A stretch of DNA of 40,880 nucleotides from Hyphomonadaceae bacterium (GTDB lineage: Bacteria; Pseudomonadota; Alphaproteobacteria; Caulobacterales; Maricaulaceae). Under the pieces are notes generated by a model that did not search any database, was not told the origin of the DNA, and was given only the letters and a program-made list of their open reading frames with translations. A program made the translations under genes and the position numbers. Shown in pieces: positions 1 through 7,155 of this stretch. Positions within the stretch are counted from its first letter, which is position 1; the number at the start of each line of letters is the position of its first letter. Location: the NCBI GenBank assembly GCA_014324115.1, contig JACOMS010000004.1:1-40880 (forward strand), given 5' to 3'.

Positions 1-171
1 AAAGTCAGGGCTCTTGTCGAACATCCCTTCGCCGATCAGAAACACCGCATGGGCCTGAGGATCAGGACCATGGGTCTGGCCCGCGCCACAATCAAAATCA
101 CCATGGCCAACATGGCCTGTAACATGCGACGCCTGATTTACCATGAGACACAGCGGATGAAGTGTGCCTGA
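1..171 (+). CDS. IS5-family transposase, C-terminal end (partial mobile element)
   Basis: Frame 1 is open from the window edge to a TGA at 169-171 and encodes the last 56 residues of a DDE transposase of the IS5 type. The string VEHPFADQK followed by MGLRIRTMGLARA and MANMACNMRRLI matches the conserved C-terminus of these enzymes (family consensus roughly VEHVFA-QK-MGL-IRTIGL-RA-KI-MANMAYNMRRL), which includes the catalytic glutamate region. The 5' part and the left end of the element lie outside the window. I could not identify a terminal inverted repeat with confidence in the 80 bases after the stop. The ORF track missed it because it lacks a start inside the window. The fragment sits about 80 bp before a methyltransferase remnant, which suggests the element helped to disrupt that locus. 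Confidence 0.75.
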   Translation, partial: KVRALVEHPFADQKHRMGLRIRTMGLARATIKITMANMACNMRRLIYHETQRMKCA

Positions 172-195
172 AATCCGGACTATCAGCCCAAAATG

Positions 196-226
196 CCGCT
201 AAAGCGCCCCAAGAGGGGCGGCATAC
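196..226. repeat. GC-rich hairpin after the transposase end
   Basis: CGCCCC-AAGA-GGGGCG forms a 6-bp stem with a 4-base loop about 35 bp after the transposase stop, and the flanks ATGCC and GGCAT add partial outer pairing. It could be part of the insertion sequence end or a terminator without a clear T-run. The role is undetermined. Confidence 0.35.
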
Positions 227-249
227 AGGATGCGCAACCAGTCCCCTGA

Positions 250-672
250 CTGAAATCACTCAAAGCTAATTCAAAATCAACCGTTAATGGAGGTGTCCAG
301 CTTGATAAATTCCTCAGTAACCTGTCGGGAGAGTTTGATGCGGAGACCCGCTTTGCCCTCACCTGGTTTGAGCAGCACGGCCATGAGCGGGGCGCATACG
401 GTGCGGCTGAAAATCTGGCGCAGGCCCATGCGACCGAAGGGGAAGGGGTGGCGGTCCGGTTGCTGCACACATTGAAAAAACTGAACCCGGATGCTGCCAA
501 AGGAACCAGGAGCCTGGCCCATGCCCTGTATGACATATGTGAAAACAAACGACAGGACGCAGCCGCGGCGATGCCCTATAATGACATGGTCAGTGTGTGG
601 CCGGAGATCACGTGGGTGGCCGCCACAAGCTGGTTCGACCAGAAAGAGGGCCAGACCGAAATGCAGGTCTGA
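250..672 (+). pseudogene. Remnant of a DUF1156-domain DNA methyltransferase gene (3' end)
   Basis: The frame is open from just after a TGA at 247-249 to the TGA at 670-672. It contains no ATG before codon 108, and the first in-frame GTG lies inside conserved sequence. The translation includes LDKFLSNLSGEFD, FALTWFEQHG, ALYDICENK and YNDMVSVWPEITWVA, which match the C-terminus of DUF1156 proteins (large predicted adenine-specific DNA methylases usually found in defence islands). Between the WFEQHG block and the RSLAHALYDICE block the usual spacer of about 60 residues is largely missing, so the piece is truncated at the 5' end and internally deleted. Identification rests on recalled family motifs. 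ORF-track entry 448..672 is its 3' part. It is almost certainly non-functional. Confidence 0.65.
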
Positions 673-745
673 AGGGTGTTTTTTTAATGACAATGGGGCG
701 TGAACCTGATATGGGGACTCAAGTCATGTACAGTTTCTTTCCAAA

Positions 746-1750
746 ATGGAGTCGGTAGCGCCCCAAACAGCTTTTCAAGGCATGGGCGGGTCCGACATGT
801 ATAGACCGGCACCCGTCGTCAAACCTTTCGGGCGCCCCTTACCCGAGGACATTTACGACCGGGGTGAGTTTTTCTTTGTGAAACGGCAGGATGGTGTGCG
901 GTTGCGCGGGCTGTGGGTGGGGAGTGTCAAAGACGAATCCCGCGGCTCGCTGATTATTCATCCCGGGCGCACGGAATTTATCGAAAAATATCTGGAAACA
1001 ATTGAGGATTTTCTTGCCCGCGGGTTTACGGTACTGGCGTTTGATCCCCGCGGACAGGGACTATCGACCCGTCAGCAGTTTGATCCCCTGAAATCCCATA
1101 CAAGGAATTTTCAGGATTACGCTGAAGATCTGGCTTTTCTGATTGATGAATTGGGACCGCACCTGCCTAGACCGCATATCCTGCTCGGTCATTCCGTGGG
1201 CGGTTGCGTGGCCCTGCAAAGTATTCTGATCGGCGGGACCAGTCCGTCAGCGATTGTCTGCACCGCACCCACGCTGGGCCTGTTTGATATACAATCCCCC
1301 ATGGCGGAATGGTTCATCCGCATCTGCACGATGATCGGCTTTTCCAGACGCGGACTGCCCTTTCAGGGACGGAAGCGCGGCCTGCCTGTCCCGTTCAAGG
1401 GCAACAAGCTGACATCGGACAAGGCCCGTTTCCGCCGCTGGGCGGAATATCTCGAAAGCACGCCGGAGCTGCGCATGACCGGGCCGACTTTTTCCTGGGT
1501 CAGTGAGACCTTGGGCGCTATGGCCTATGTCAACCGGAATGCTAGGCGGCTCAATGTGCCGGGACTGATTGTGGCGGCAGGCGGCGACCCGATTGTTGAT
1601 CCGGCGTCCAATAAATATTTTGCCGAGAGGGCCGGGCTGGATTTCAGAACCATACCCGGTGCGCTGCATGAAGTGCTTATGGAACGGGATGCATACCGCG
1701 ACATGTTTTTCAAATTTTTTGATGCCTTTCTGAAAACGCAGGCCCTTTAG
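746..1750 (+). CDS. Alpha/beta hydrolase (lysophospholipase / S33-like)
   Basis: This 334-residue protein has the classic alpha/beta hydrolase layout of the monoglyceride lipase / lysophospholipase (PldB-like) group. It has an early HPGRTEFIEKY strand-turn, then FDPRGQGLS, and the nucleophile elbow GHSVGG with Ser150. The acid is probably Asp285 (GGDPIVDPAS) and the catalytic His is His308 (PGALHE). No signal peptide is visible, so it probably acts in the cytosol or at the inner membrane face on a lipid ester; the substrate is not readable. The start at 746 has no good Shine-Dalgarno, and ATG at 782 or 797 is equally possible. It stands alone between the methyltransferase remnant and convergent rpsT, where many relatives have dnaA. 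Confidence 0.8.
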   Translation: MESVAPQTAFQGMGGSDMYRPAPVVKPFGRPLPEDIYDRGEFFFVKRQDGVRLRGLWVGSVKDESRGSLIIHPGRTEFIEKYLETIEDFLARGFTVLAFDPRGQGLSTRQQFDPLKSHTRNFQDYAEDLAFLIDELGPHLPRPHILLGHSVGGCVALQSILIGGTSPSAIVCTAPTLGLFDIQSPMAEWFIRICTMIGFSRRGLPFQGRKRGLPVPFKGNKLTSDKARFRRWAEYLESTPELRMTGPTFSWVSETLGAMAYVNRNARRLNVPGLIVAAGGDPIVDPASNKYFAERAGLDFRTIPGALHEVLMERDAYRDMFFKFFDAFLKTQAL

Positions 1751-1755
1751 GCACC

Positions 1756-1777
1756 CGGTCCGAAAGCCGACCGGTAC
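1756..1777 (+). terminator. Possible hairpin between hydrolase and rpsT
   Basis: CCGGTC and GACCGG form a 6-bp stem around an 8-base loop within 10 bp of the hydrolase stop codon. No T-run follows on either strand, so this would be at best a weak terminator between the convergent hydrolase and rpsT genes. Confidence 0.25.
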
Positions 1778-1857
1778 CGCATCAGGCGGCCACCTCCTGA
1801 AGTCTGAAACATGTGATATTCATCATGCCGGGTCCGCGCAACAGGAGAAAGCCGGGC

Positions 1858-2121
1858 CTAGCTCATGGCCTTGATGCGACCGTTCAGACGCGAAATTTTG
1901 CGGGCGGCGGTGTTTCTGTGAAAGATGCCTTTGCTGACGGCGCGCATCATGGCCGATTCGGCTTCCTTCACGGCTTCCCGGGCCTGCACCTTGTCACCGG
2001 CTGCAATCGCGTCCTCAACGCGGCGCAGGCGAGAGCGCACCAAGGTACGACGGGATTTGTTTACAGCGGTTTTGCGCGCCACAACACGCACGGCTTTCCT
2101 GGCGGATTTGGTGTTGGCCAT
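1858..2121 (-). CDS. rpsT: 30S ribosomal protein S20
   Basis: This 87-residue, strongly basic protein starts MANTKSARKAVRV and ends RKISRLNGRIKAM. That is the S20 pattern: an N-terminal NTKSA-K segment, an AIAAGDKVQA helix pair and a C-terminal KG-HRNTAARK helix. S20 binds 16S rRNA at the foot of the small subunit. The ORF track extends 28 codons further upstream, but ATG at 2121 gives the family start and is preceded by a purine-rich GAAAGAGAAG Shine-Dalgarno. It lies downstream of enoyl-CoA hydratase on the same strand, the usual alphaproteobacterial order, but has its own promoter candidate. dnaA, often the next gene, is absent here. Confidence 0.97.
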   Translation of the reverse strand: MANTKSARKAVRVVARKTAVNKSRRTLVRSRLRRVEDAIAAGDKVQAREAVKEAESAMMRAVSKGIFHRNTAARKISRLNGRIKAMS

Positions 2122-2201
2122 ATTTTCTTCTCTTTCGTCACATTCCGCATTCAACGGGCAGCACTCAACGAACCGGACAGGTTTAGCAAAACCGAACGCG
2201 G

Positions 2202-2230
2202 CCAATAGCGGCGCGCCCGGGTGTCGTCAA
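2202..2230 (-). promoter_or_regulatory. Candidate sigma-70-type promoter for rpsT
   Basis: On the minus strand TTGACG and TATTGG are separated by exactly 17 bases, about 80 bases before the rpsT start codon. The -35 box is near consensus and the -10 box is weaker. The placement fits a separately expressed ribosomal protein gene behind a metabolic gene. Confidence 0.45.
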
Positions 2231-2277
2231 CCAAGTTGTAGATATTCCCCGGGATTACCGGAACAGTGCTCTCATAG

Positions 2278-3054
2278 TTACCTGTTGGTAAAATGCGGTT
2301 TTCTTTTCTCAACGAACGCCGCCATGCCCTCCTTCTGATCCCGGGTCGTGAACATGCTCTGAAAGAGGCGGCGTTCGAAATGAATGCCCTGAGCCAGAGT
2401 GGTTTCAAGTGCCGTATTCACCGCTTCCTTGGTCATCATGGCAACGGGCTGACTTTGCGCCGCGATTTTGGCGGCGATTTCCATGGCTGTATCCTGCAGA
2501 TCATCCAGCGGCACAACACGGGAGACAAGGCCGACACTCTCGGCCTCCCGGGCGTCCATCATGCGCCCAGTCAGGCACATATCCATAGCCTTGGCTTTGC
2601 CAACGGCGCGGGTCAGGCGTTGCGTCCCCCCCATGCCGGGCATGACACCCAGAGTAATCTCCGGCTGACCGAATTTGGCATTGTCGGCGGCGATAATGAA
2701 ATCGCACATCATGGCAATCTCGCACCCGCCACCCAGGGCGTAGCCGGACACGGCCGCAATAATCGGCTTGCGAAAGCGTTCTATGGCGCAGTGATACGTT
2801 TCGAAATTATCGTTTTTGTAGATGTCGAGATAGTGGTTGTCCTGCATTTCCTTAACGTCTGCGCCCGCGGCGAAGGCTTTATCGGAGCCTGTCAGTATGA
2901 CACAGCCAACGGCGGTGTCTGTCTCCAGTTCCTGCAGAATCCGGGCGACCTCTTCCATCATTTCATTGCACAGGGCATTGAGTGCCTTGAGGCGGTTCAG
3001 GCGAATCTTTGCCACCGCACCTTCGCGTATAAATTCGATCATTTCACTGGACAT
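2278..3054 (-). CDS. Enoyl-CoA hydratase (crotonase family)
   Basis: The 258-residue protein is a single-domain crotonase. Both catalytic glutamates appear in their usual contexts: GGGCEIAM (first Glu) and QPEITLGVMPG (second Glu). The oxyanion-hole segment AFAAGADVKEM is also present. It hydrates trans-2-enoyl-CoA in fatty acid beta-oxidation and is probably cytosolic. The start at 3054 (MSSEMIEF) is preferred over 3069 because GGAAAGG lies at ideal spacing before it. The 5' end overlaps the 3' end of mutM by 11 nt, so the two are probably translationally coupled. The order mutM - hydratase - rpsT is conserved in Alphaproteobacteria. Confidence 0.92.
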   Translation of the reverse strand: MSSEMIEFIREGAVAKIRLNRLKALNALCNEMMEEVARILQELETDTAVGCVILTGSDKAFAAGADVKEMQDNHYLDIYKNDNFETYHCAIERFRKPIIAAVSGYALGGGCEIAMMCDFIIAADNAKFGQPEITLGVMPGMGGTQRLTRAVGKAKAMDMCLTGRMMDAREAESVGLVSRVVPLDDLQDTAMEIAAKIAAQSQPVAMMTKEAVNTALETTLAQGIHFERRLFQSMFTTRDQKEGMAAFVEKRKPHFTNR

Positions 3055-3967
3055 AAAAACCTTTCCCATCTGGACGTGATGTTAGTGGATTTGGGCGCGG
3101 AATGGCAAGGGTGGAATTTCGGCCCTGTTCCTGTTGACAGGACGGGCAGTAGAATGTGGATCGCCCGGCCTGCCGGAAACGTTCAATCAGCGTATCGCAG
3201 TTTTTGCATGGCTGGCCCTCGCGGTCATAGACATCAAAACTGTGCTGGAAGTAGCCGGGAAGACCCTCTGTATTCGCAAAATCGCGCAAAGACGCCCCGC
3301 CCGCCCCTATGGCCTCACGAAGCACAACCCTGATGCGATCAGTCAGGGCTTCGGTCTGGTCGCCGCTCAGGGAAGCTGCCAAACATCCCGGAAAGATACC
3401 GGCACGATAGAGGGCTTCACACACATAGATATTGCCGAGTCCGGCGATGACATGCTGATCCAGCAATGCGGATTTGATTGTGGTTTTTTTGCGCTGCAAG
3501 GCTGCTCGCAACACCTCTGCGTTGAAATGAGGGTCAAGGGGCTCCGGACCGAGTATGTCGAGGCGTGAAGGTTCGCCGGGCGCAATGAGTTCCATAAAGC
3601 CGAACCGGCGCATATCATTAAAAGTCACGGTGGCGCCGTTATCCATATGGAAGATGACATGATCATGCTTGGGGTCGCCCCCATGGCCCTGGGCAAAATT
3701 CCCGACAGCTCTGGAACCCGCTACGGTGAACCGCCCGGACATACCCAGGTGCATGAGCAGGCGTTCGCCGGAAGACAAACACGCATTCAGAAACTTGGCC
3801 CGGCGTTTAAGCCGGACCAGCTTTTGTTCTTGCAGTCGTGCCTGGAAATTGGCCGGAAAGGGATACCGTAGAGCGGGACGGTTGACGGTGATGCTCTTTA
3901 TGACAGCGCCTTCCATGACCGGCTGCAATCCACACCGGATAATTTCAACTTCGGGTAATTCAGGCAT
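3044..3967 (-). CDS. mutM: Formamidopyrimidine-DNA glycosylase (Fpg/MutM)
   Basis: A bifunctional glycosylase/AP lyase that removes 8-oxoguanine and ring-opened purines. The N-terminus PELPEVE supplies the catalytic Pro2 and Glu3, and Lys58 (RRAKF) is the conserved DNA-contact lysine. A helix-two-turn-helix segment (HVIAGLGNIYVCEAL) and a C-terminal zinc finger with Cys254, 257, 274 and 277 follow. Family members normally stop a few residues after the last cysteine pair (CPSCQ). Here about 29 residues follow, rich in Pro, Arg and Gly, and they run through the ribosome-binding site and start of the hydratase gene. The gene is divergent from ygfZ with about 74 bp between starts. Confidence 0.95.
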   Translation of the reverse strand: MPELPEVEIIRCGLQPVMEGAVIKSITVNRPALRYPFPANFQARLQEQKLVRLKRRAKFLNACLSSGERLLMHLGMSGRFTVAGSRAVGNFAQGHGGDPKHDHVIFHMDNGATVTFNDMRRFGFMELIAPGEPSRLDILGPEPLDPHFNAEVLRAALQRKKTTIKSALLDQHVIAGLGNIYVCEALYRAGIFPGCLAASLSGDQTEALTDRIRVVLREAIGAGGASLRDFANTEGLPGYFQHSFDVYDREGQPCKNCDTLIERFRQAGRSTFYCPSCQQEQGRNSTLAIPRPNPLTSRPDGKGFYVQ

Positions 3968-4041
3968 GTACCCACATTAGCGTGCCGCACCGGAAGGTCA
4001 AGCGGACTTTAAAACCGCCTCAAATCGGCTATACGTGGAGG

Positions 4042-4830
4042 ATGCCAAAAGCCCGCCTTGACCGAACCGTGTTTCGCCTCTCCGGCGAGGGCGTCACGGA
4101 TTGGCTGAGCGGACTGATCACCAACACCCTGAATGGGGACGTGACCCTCGCGGCGCTTTTGACACCGCAGGGCAAAATTATTGCGGATTTTTTTGTCACC
4201 AGGGACGGAGATGATCTGCTCATGGACACACCCGGAAAATTCGCTGATGAACTTCATAGACGGCTTTGCATGTACAAACTCCGTGCGCCGGTCAGGATTA
4301 CAAAAACAGACTTGTGTGTCTACGCGCTTTGGGGAGATGATGGCGGGAACGATGACGGCGACGGGGCGCAGGGCCATGCCGATCCCCGTGATCCGCGTCT
4401 GGGACGGCGATTGATATCCGATTATACGGATACGGAAAACCGGGTCGGGGACTATGACATACATCGCCTGTCCCTTGGCATTCCGGATAGTGAACGGGAT
4501 TTTGACACCGTCCGGATGTTTCCGGCGGACGCCAATATGGATCTGCTTGGTGGTGTGGACTACAAAAAGGGGTGCTTTGTCGGGCAGGAAGTGGTCAGCC
4601 GCATGTACCGGAAATCGAACGTCAAAAAACGCATGCGCGGGTTTATGTTCGGTGGCAGGCTGTCCGAACCCCCCGTTATAGCCCCCATTACAGCCAACGA
4701 CCGGTTGGTTGGCGACGTGCTCCACACAAACGGGACATACGGTATGGCCCTGATCCGGTTAAACCGTCTTGAAGGCTATGATGGCCCGCTTATGGTCGGC
4801 CAAACAGAGATTAAATTGATGGAGGCCTGA
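4042..4830 (+). CDS. ygfZ: Folate-binding YgfZ/GcvT-like Fe-S cluster maintenance protein
   Basis: The 262-residue protein carries the YgfZ signature KGCFVGQE (residues about 176-183), whose cysteine is the hallmark of the family. The GcvT-like N-terminus includes FRLSGEGVTDWLSGLITN. YgfZ/IBA57 proteins bind tetrahydrofolate and support maturation or repair of 4Fe-4S enzymes. The ORF extends upstream from a GTG at 3982, but family alignment supports MPKARLDR at 4042, although the GGAGG there is very close to the ATG. A Gly/Asp-rich stretch (GDDGGNDDGDGAQG) looks like a lineage-specific loop insertion. It is first in a tight ygfZ-GNAT-tag cluster and divergent from mutM. Confidence 0.9.
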   Translation: MPKARLDRTVFRLSGEGVTDWLSGLITNTLNGDVTLAALLTPQGKIIADFFVTRDGDDLLMDTPGKFADELHRRLCMYKLRAPVRITKTDLCVYALWGDDGGNDDGDGAQGHADPRDPRLGRRLISDYTDTENRVGDYDIHRLSLGIPDSERDFDTVRMFPADANMDLLGGVDYKKGCFVGQEVVSRMYRKSNVKKRMRGFMFGGRLSEPPVIAPITANDRLVGDVLHTNGTYGMALIRLNRLEGYDGPLMVGQTEIKLMEA

Positions 4831-5286
4831 TTGGACATCCGCCGTAATGACCCGTCCGCACTACCCCGTTTCGCCGCCTTGAATGCCGCCTGGATTGAGG
4901 AGCTTCACTATCTGGAAGAGTCGGACAGGAAAATGATCGCCCACCCGGAGATTTATATTGAGAATGGCAATTCAGTGTTTTCTGTCCATATCGACGGTAA
5001 GGTCGCCGGGGCCTGCGCCCTGAAACAGGACACCGACGGTGATTGGGAGCTGACCAAAATGGCCGTCGATCCGGCTTTTCAAGGTCGCGGTATCGGGCAG
5101 GCGTTGATGGATGCCATTCAGGATTATGCGCGGGATGATATGGGGTTGAGCCGGATTTACCTGCTCTCCAGCACAAAAAATGCCGCTGCTCTCAGTCTTT
5201 ACAGGCGCAATGGCTGGGTTGTGAATCACGAAGGCGAACATCCCGTCTATGACCGCTGCAATATCGGCATGGAAAAAGTCCTGTGA
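4831..5286 (+). CDS. GNAT-family N-acetyltransferase
   Basis: This 151-residue GNAT-fold protein has the acetyl-CoA pyrophosphate loop QGRGIGQAL (motif A) after the beta-4 strand ELTKMAVDPAF. The C-terminal segment NAAALSLYRRNGWVV is the usual motif B. It would transfer an acetyl group from acetyl-CoA to an amine; the acceptor is not readable. The start is a TTG directly after the ygfZ TGA, supported by a GGAGG five bases upstream inside the ygfZ end, and no internal ATG fits as well. The stop overlaps the GTG start of tag, so the three genes are very likely one transcription unit. Confidence 0.88.
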   Translation: MDIRRNDPSALPRFAALNAAWIEELHYLEESDRKMIAHPEIYIENGNSVFSVHIDGKVAGACALKQDTDGDWELTKMAVDPAFQGRGIGQALMDAIQDYARDDMGLSRIYLLSSTKNAAALSLYRRNGWVVNHEGEHPVYDRCNIGMEKVL

Positions 5287-5888
5287 CGTACCCCGAAGAT
5301 CAGATACCGGATGTCTCCCGGTGCGGATGGGTGCCGCCGCATGATCCGCTTTATACCCATTATCACGACACGGAGTGGGGACGCCCCAACTATGACAGCA
5401 AATCGCTATTTTCAAAGCTGATGCAGGACGGACAGCAGGCCGGGCTGGCCTGGATTACGATTCTGCGCAAGCGCGAACACATGCTCAAGGTCTATGACAA
5501 CTTTGACCCGGACATTGTCGCCCATTACACAGACAGGGATGTGGAACGCCTGTTGACCGACAGGGGCATCATCCGGTCCAGGCCCAAGATCAATGCCGCC
5601 ATCGGGAATTCCGAATGTTACGTAAGAATGCGCGATGAAGAGGGCATCGACTTCGGCGAATTTCTCTGGAGCCACGTCGGCGGCAAACCCATTGTCAACA
5701 GATGGAAAAACTTCAATGACATGCCGGTTCAATCTCCCGAGTCCGGGGCCCTGTCCGCGAACCTGAAAAACCGGGGCTTCAAATTTGTCGGTCCTGTGAT
5801 TCTCTATGCCTTCATGCAGGCCGTCGGCATGGTCAATGACCATGAGATCAGCTGTCATGCTTATGCGGACTGTTCGGTAAACACGTAG
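5283..5888 (+). CDS. tag: DNA-3-methyladenine glycosylase I
   Basis: The 201-residue protein matches Tag, which removes 3-methyladenine from alkylated DNA. It has the N-terminal zinc cysteine context SRCGW and the YHDTEWGRP segment. AGLAWITILRKRE is the family core, and the C-terminal NDHEISC supplies a His and Cys for the zinc site. The start is a GTG overlapping the TGA of the upstream acetyltransferase gene (GTGA). Length is normal. It is third in the ygfZ-GNAT-tag cluster, followed by about 115 bp before the next gene, where a TATAAA element could belong to a new promoter. Confidence 0.93.
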   Translation: MTYPEDQIPDVSRCGWVPPHDPLYTHYHDTEWGRPNYDSKSLFSKLMQDGQQAGLAWITILRKREHMLKVYDNFDPDIVAHYTDRDVERLLTDRGIIRSRPKINAAIGNSECYVRMRDEEGIDFGEFLWSHVGGKPIVNRWKNFNDMPVQSPESGALSANLKNRGFKFVGPVILYAFMQAVGMVNDHEISCHAYADCSVNT

Positions 5889-6003
5889 GGCGCATGCGGA
5901 TACGGAGCGAACGCCCCCGGTCAGGGCACGAACAGATTACATTAATTCTGGCCCGGCGGGAATTCTGCGCTATAAACCGCCCTCAAAAACAACAGGGCGA
6001 CCC

Positions 6004-7155
6004 GTGAAAGCCGTTATCAGCGCAACCGGTCTGTGGACACCGGAACACTCCATTTCAAATGAAGAGCTTGTCGAGTCCTTCAATGCCCATGTGGACAGGT
6101 GGAACAGGGAAAACGCCGGGGCCATTGCCGCGGGCGAAAAACAGGCTCTGGAGTATTCAGATCCCGATTTCATTGCCAAGGCATCCGGTATCAAGGCCCG
6201 CTATGTGATATCCAAAGACCCGATACTTGATCCCGACATTATGGCGCCGCGCATCCCGGCACGGGACAACCGTGACTACTCTATCCTGGCAGAAATTGCC
6301 GTTAATGCCGCCAGAAACGCCTTGGCCAAAACCGGACGCAGGCCCGAGGACGTTGATGCGGTGATTGTCGCCTGTTCCAACCTGCAACGGGCATATCCCG
6401 CTGTAGCTGTAGAGGTACAGGACATGCTTGGAGTAGAGGGCGGATTTGGCTTTGATATGAATGTTGCCTGCTCGTCGGCAACATTCGGACTGGAGGTGGC
6501 AAGGGGGCTGATTTACAGCGGCCAGGCGAAATCCATACTCGTCTGTAATCCCGAAATCTGCACCGCCCATCTCAATTTCAGGGATCGGGACAGCCACTTT
6601 ATTTTCGGCGATGTCGCCACGGCCATCCTGGTTGAGGCTAGTGACATGGCGCCGACAGAACATTGGGAAATCATCGGCTGCAAACTTTTGACGCAGTTTT
6701 CCAGCAACATCCGGAACAATTTCGGCTTCCTCAATTCCGCCGCCCCGGAAGATGACGGCATGATCGGCGAAAGAGGCAAAAAGGGACTGACGGACAAGTT
6801 GTTTATGCAAAACGGGCGCTCTGTGTTCAGGGAAGTGGTGCCCATGGTCGCGGCAATGATCTCGGAGGAAGCCGAAAAACTTGACCTTGGCCCCGACTCT
6901 CTCAAACGCATGTGGCTGCATCAGGCCAATATCAACATGAATATCCTCATTGCCAGAAAAGTGCTCGGCAAGGACACGGACATCATGCAGGCCCCGGTGA
7001 TTCTGGATGAATACGCCAACACGTCAAGTGCAGGTTCCATCATCGTATTCGAAAAATACTCAGATGATTTTGAGGATGGTGATACCGGGCTGATCTGTTC
7101 TTTCGGGGCCGGATATTCCGCAGGCGCGGTTTTTGTGCGGAAAGTCGCCGCATAA
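6004..7155 (+). CDS. Beta-ketoacyl-ACP synthase III-like enzyme (FabH family)
   Basis: This 383-residue thiolase-fold condensing enzyme has the KAS III triad: Cys156 (NVACSSATFG), His306 (LHQANINMN) and Asn339 (EYANTSSAG). It is longer than canonical FabH (about 320), with an extra N-terminal segment after SISNEELV. It therefore resembles the longer KAS III-like group that condenses medium-chain acyl-CoA with malonyl-ACP rather than the housekeeping initiator; that assignment is inference. The start is a GTG at 6004 with a weak purine-rich site. Its TAA is followed directly by the ATG of the HD hydrolase gene, so the pair is coupled. Confidence 0.85.
   Translation: MKAVISATGLWTPEHSISNEELVESFNAHVDRWNRENAGAIAAGEKQALEYSDPDFIAKASGIKARYVISKDPILDPDIMAPRIPARDNRDYSILAEIAVNAARNALAKTGRRPEDVDAVIVACSNLQRAYPAVAVEVQDMLGVEGGFGFDMNVACSSATFGLEVARGLIYSGQAKSILVCNPEICTAHLNFRDRDSHFIFGDVATAILVEASDMAPTEHWEIIGCKLLTQFSSNIRNNFGFLNSAAPEDDGMIGERGKKGLTDKLFMQNGRSVFREVVPMVAAMISEEAEKLDLGPDSLKRMWLHQANINMNILIARKVLGKDTDIMQAPVILDEYANTSSAGSIIVFEKYSDDFEDGDTGLICSFGAGYSAGAVFVRKVAA

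Noticed and set aside
1-144. Minus-strand partial ORF starting MVNQASHVTGHVGHG
   Set aside because: It is antisense to the transposase C-terminus, which has strong family motifs, and it has no ribosome-binding site.
183-693. Minus-strand ORFs 183..548 and 277..693
   Set aside because: They are shadows of the DUF1156 remnant on the plus strand, where recognisable conserved sequence lies.
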